Below are positions 5,357 to 6,205 of a stretch of 6,205 nt of DNA, piece by piece. Made by a program: the position numbers and the translations under genes. Within the stretch, counting starts at the first letter, position 1, and each line of letters begins with the position of its first letter. Location: the NCBI GenBank assembly GCA_002327945.1, contig DCVY01000244.1, forward strand, positions 2,381 to 8,585, written 5' to 3'. Below the pieces are notes generated by a model. That model was not told where the DNA came from. It made no database searches and worked only from the letters and a program-made list of their open reading frames with translations. The stretch is from Acidovorax delafieldii (GTDB lineage Bacteria; Pseudomonadota; Gammaproteobacteria; Burkholderiales; Burkholderiaceae_C).

Positions 5357-6205
5357 ATGTTATTCGATTCATCCATTCGCAAAGAGTTGGCGCGCAGCTT
5401 TGGCGCGACGCTCGTGGTGCTGATCACCGTGGTCATGACCATACTGCTGATCCGTACCCTCGGGCAGGCGTCGCGCGGCAGCGTGAGCCCCTCCGACGTC
5501 ATGCTGGTCATGGGCTTTACGGTGCTGGGACAGCTGTCAACCATTCTCAGCCTGAGTCTTTTCGTGGCTGTGGTGGGCGTGCTGTCGCGCATGTACCGGG
5601 ACAGCGAGATGGTGATCTGGTTCTCTGGGGGTCAGGGACTCGTGAGCCTGCTGCGCCCCTTGCTGCGCTTCGCGTGGCCCGTGATGGCGGTCATTGCCAT
5701 CCTGTCCCTGGGGGTGTGGCCTTGGGCCAACGCCCAGATTCAGGAACTCAAGACACGCTACGAGCAACGCAGTGACATTGACCGCATAGCGCCGGGCGAG
5801 TTTCAGGAGTCAGCCAACGGCAGCCGGGTGTTTTTTATCGACAAGGACAGTCCGGACACCCAGATGGGTAACAACATTTTCATTGCGGCCAGCAACGGCA
5901 ACAAGGAATCCGTGACGTCAGCCCGCAGTGCCCGGCTGGAAATCCGCGCAGGCGAACGCTTCGCGTTGCTCAGCCAAGGGCAGCGCCTGGAATCCACCAC
6001 GGGCCAGCCGGGCCTAAAAATCAGCGAGTTTTCAGAATATGGCACCCGCATCGGGACGGCATCCGGCACGGCGACGGAGGAACTCGCGGTCAAGAGCCGC
6101 GCCACACACGAATTGTTAATGCAGCCAGCGATACCGGCGTACCGGGCCGAGCTGGGCTGGAGGCTGGGACTGGCGCTGGCAGCCCTCAATTTTGTGGTTC
6201 TCGGC
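5357..6205 (+). CDS. lptF: LPS export ABC transporter permease LptF, 3' end beyond window
   Basis: LptF and LptG form the inner-membrane half of LptB2FG, which pulls lipopolysaccharide from the membrane and passes it to the LptC-LptA-LptD bridge. The frame from the ATG at 5357 has no stop to the window end, giving 283 of about 360-370 residues. Three hydrophobic segments lie at about 16-36, 52-76 and 102-122, followed by a hydrophilic periplasmic beta-jellyroll region (~124-262), and a fourth membrane segment begins near 267. The cytoplasmic stretch RMYRDSEMVIWFSGG (78-92) is the typical coupling-helix region that contacts LptB, and the N-terminal LFDSSIRKELARSFGATL also fits LptF. lptG is expected just downstream, outside the window. 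The divergent layout with pepA matches E. coli. No clear ribosome binding site precedes the start. Confidence 0.93.
   Translation, partial: MLFDSSIRKELARSFGATLVVLITVVMTILLIRTLGQASRGSVSPSDVMLVMGFTVLGQLSTILSLSLFVAVVGVLSRMYRDSEMVIWFSGGQGLVSLLRPLLRFAWPVMAVIAILSLGVWPWANAQIQELKTRYEQRSDIDRIAPGEFQESANGSRVFFIDKDSPDTQMGNNIFIAASNGNKESVTSARSARLEIRAGERFALLSQGQRLESTTGQPGLKISEFSEYGTRIGTASGTATEELAVKSRATHELLMQPAIPAYRAELGWRLGLALAALNFVVLG

Noticed and set aside
5334..5372. Longer pepA start at 5372 adding 13 residues
   Set aside because: The added residues lack family similarity and would overlap the lptF start; MNFDLKTL at 5333 matches the usual PepA N-terminus and has an AAGGA upstream.
4791..5423. 210-codon open frame on the + strand over the pepA 5' part and the lptF start
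   Set aside because: Antisense to pepA and then out of frame with lptF; no family features.
1..6205. tRNA, rRNA, CRISPR array, phage or defence genes
   Set aside because: No cloverleaf, ribosomal RNA sequence, regularly spaced direct repeats or defence-type domains were seen on either strand.

Overview
The window is GC-rich and carries ordinary bacterial housekeeping genes on both strands. The protein types, and the pepA-holC block divergent from lptF, point to a betaproteobacterium, most likely Comamonadaceae (Acidovorax/Comamonas-like). This placement comes from family recognition and base composition; no database search was possible.

Left part, + strand. A PRPP-synthetase-like gene (1-762) is cut at its 5' end by the window edge. 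After 72 bases comes an isochorismatase-fold cysteine hydrolase (835-1440) resembling the ISOC/YcaC group. A 482-base gap follows (1441-1922). It holds an imperfect palindromic repeat of about 124 bp (1532-1655), directly followed by the broken C-terminal piece of an IS630-type transposase (about 1669-1800), and then the leader of the next gene. That gene is mmsB, 3-hydroxyisobutyrate dehydrogenase of valine degradation (1923-2819), with a strong ribosome binding site.

Middle, - strand. Converging on mmsB is a compact operon read right to left: pepA (leucyl aminopeptidase, M17), holC (DNA polymerase III chi subunit) and a small uncharacterised protein whose start overlaps the holC stop (TGATG). 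A possible hairpin lies in the short gap between the convergent mmsB and this small gene.

Right edge, + strand. lptF, a permease subunit of the lipopolysaccharide exporter LptB2FG, starts 23 bp from the pepA start in the opposite direction and runs off the window end. The divergent lptF / pepA-holC layout is also that of E. coli and other Proteobacteria, so this half is conserved core genome. The left half looks more variable because of the degraded mobile-element traces.

No convincing novel multi-gene system is present. The points most worth a second look are the palindromic repeat next to the IS630 remnant, the divergent PRPP-synthetase-like protein, the unknown protein coupled to holC, and the 24-residue insertion in the hydrolase.
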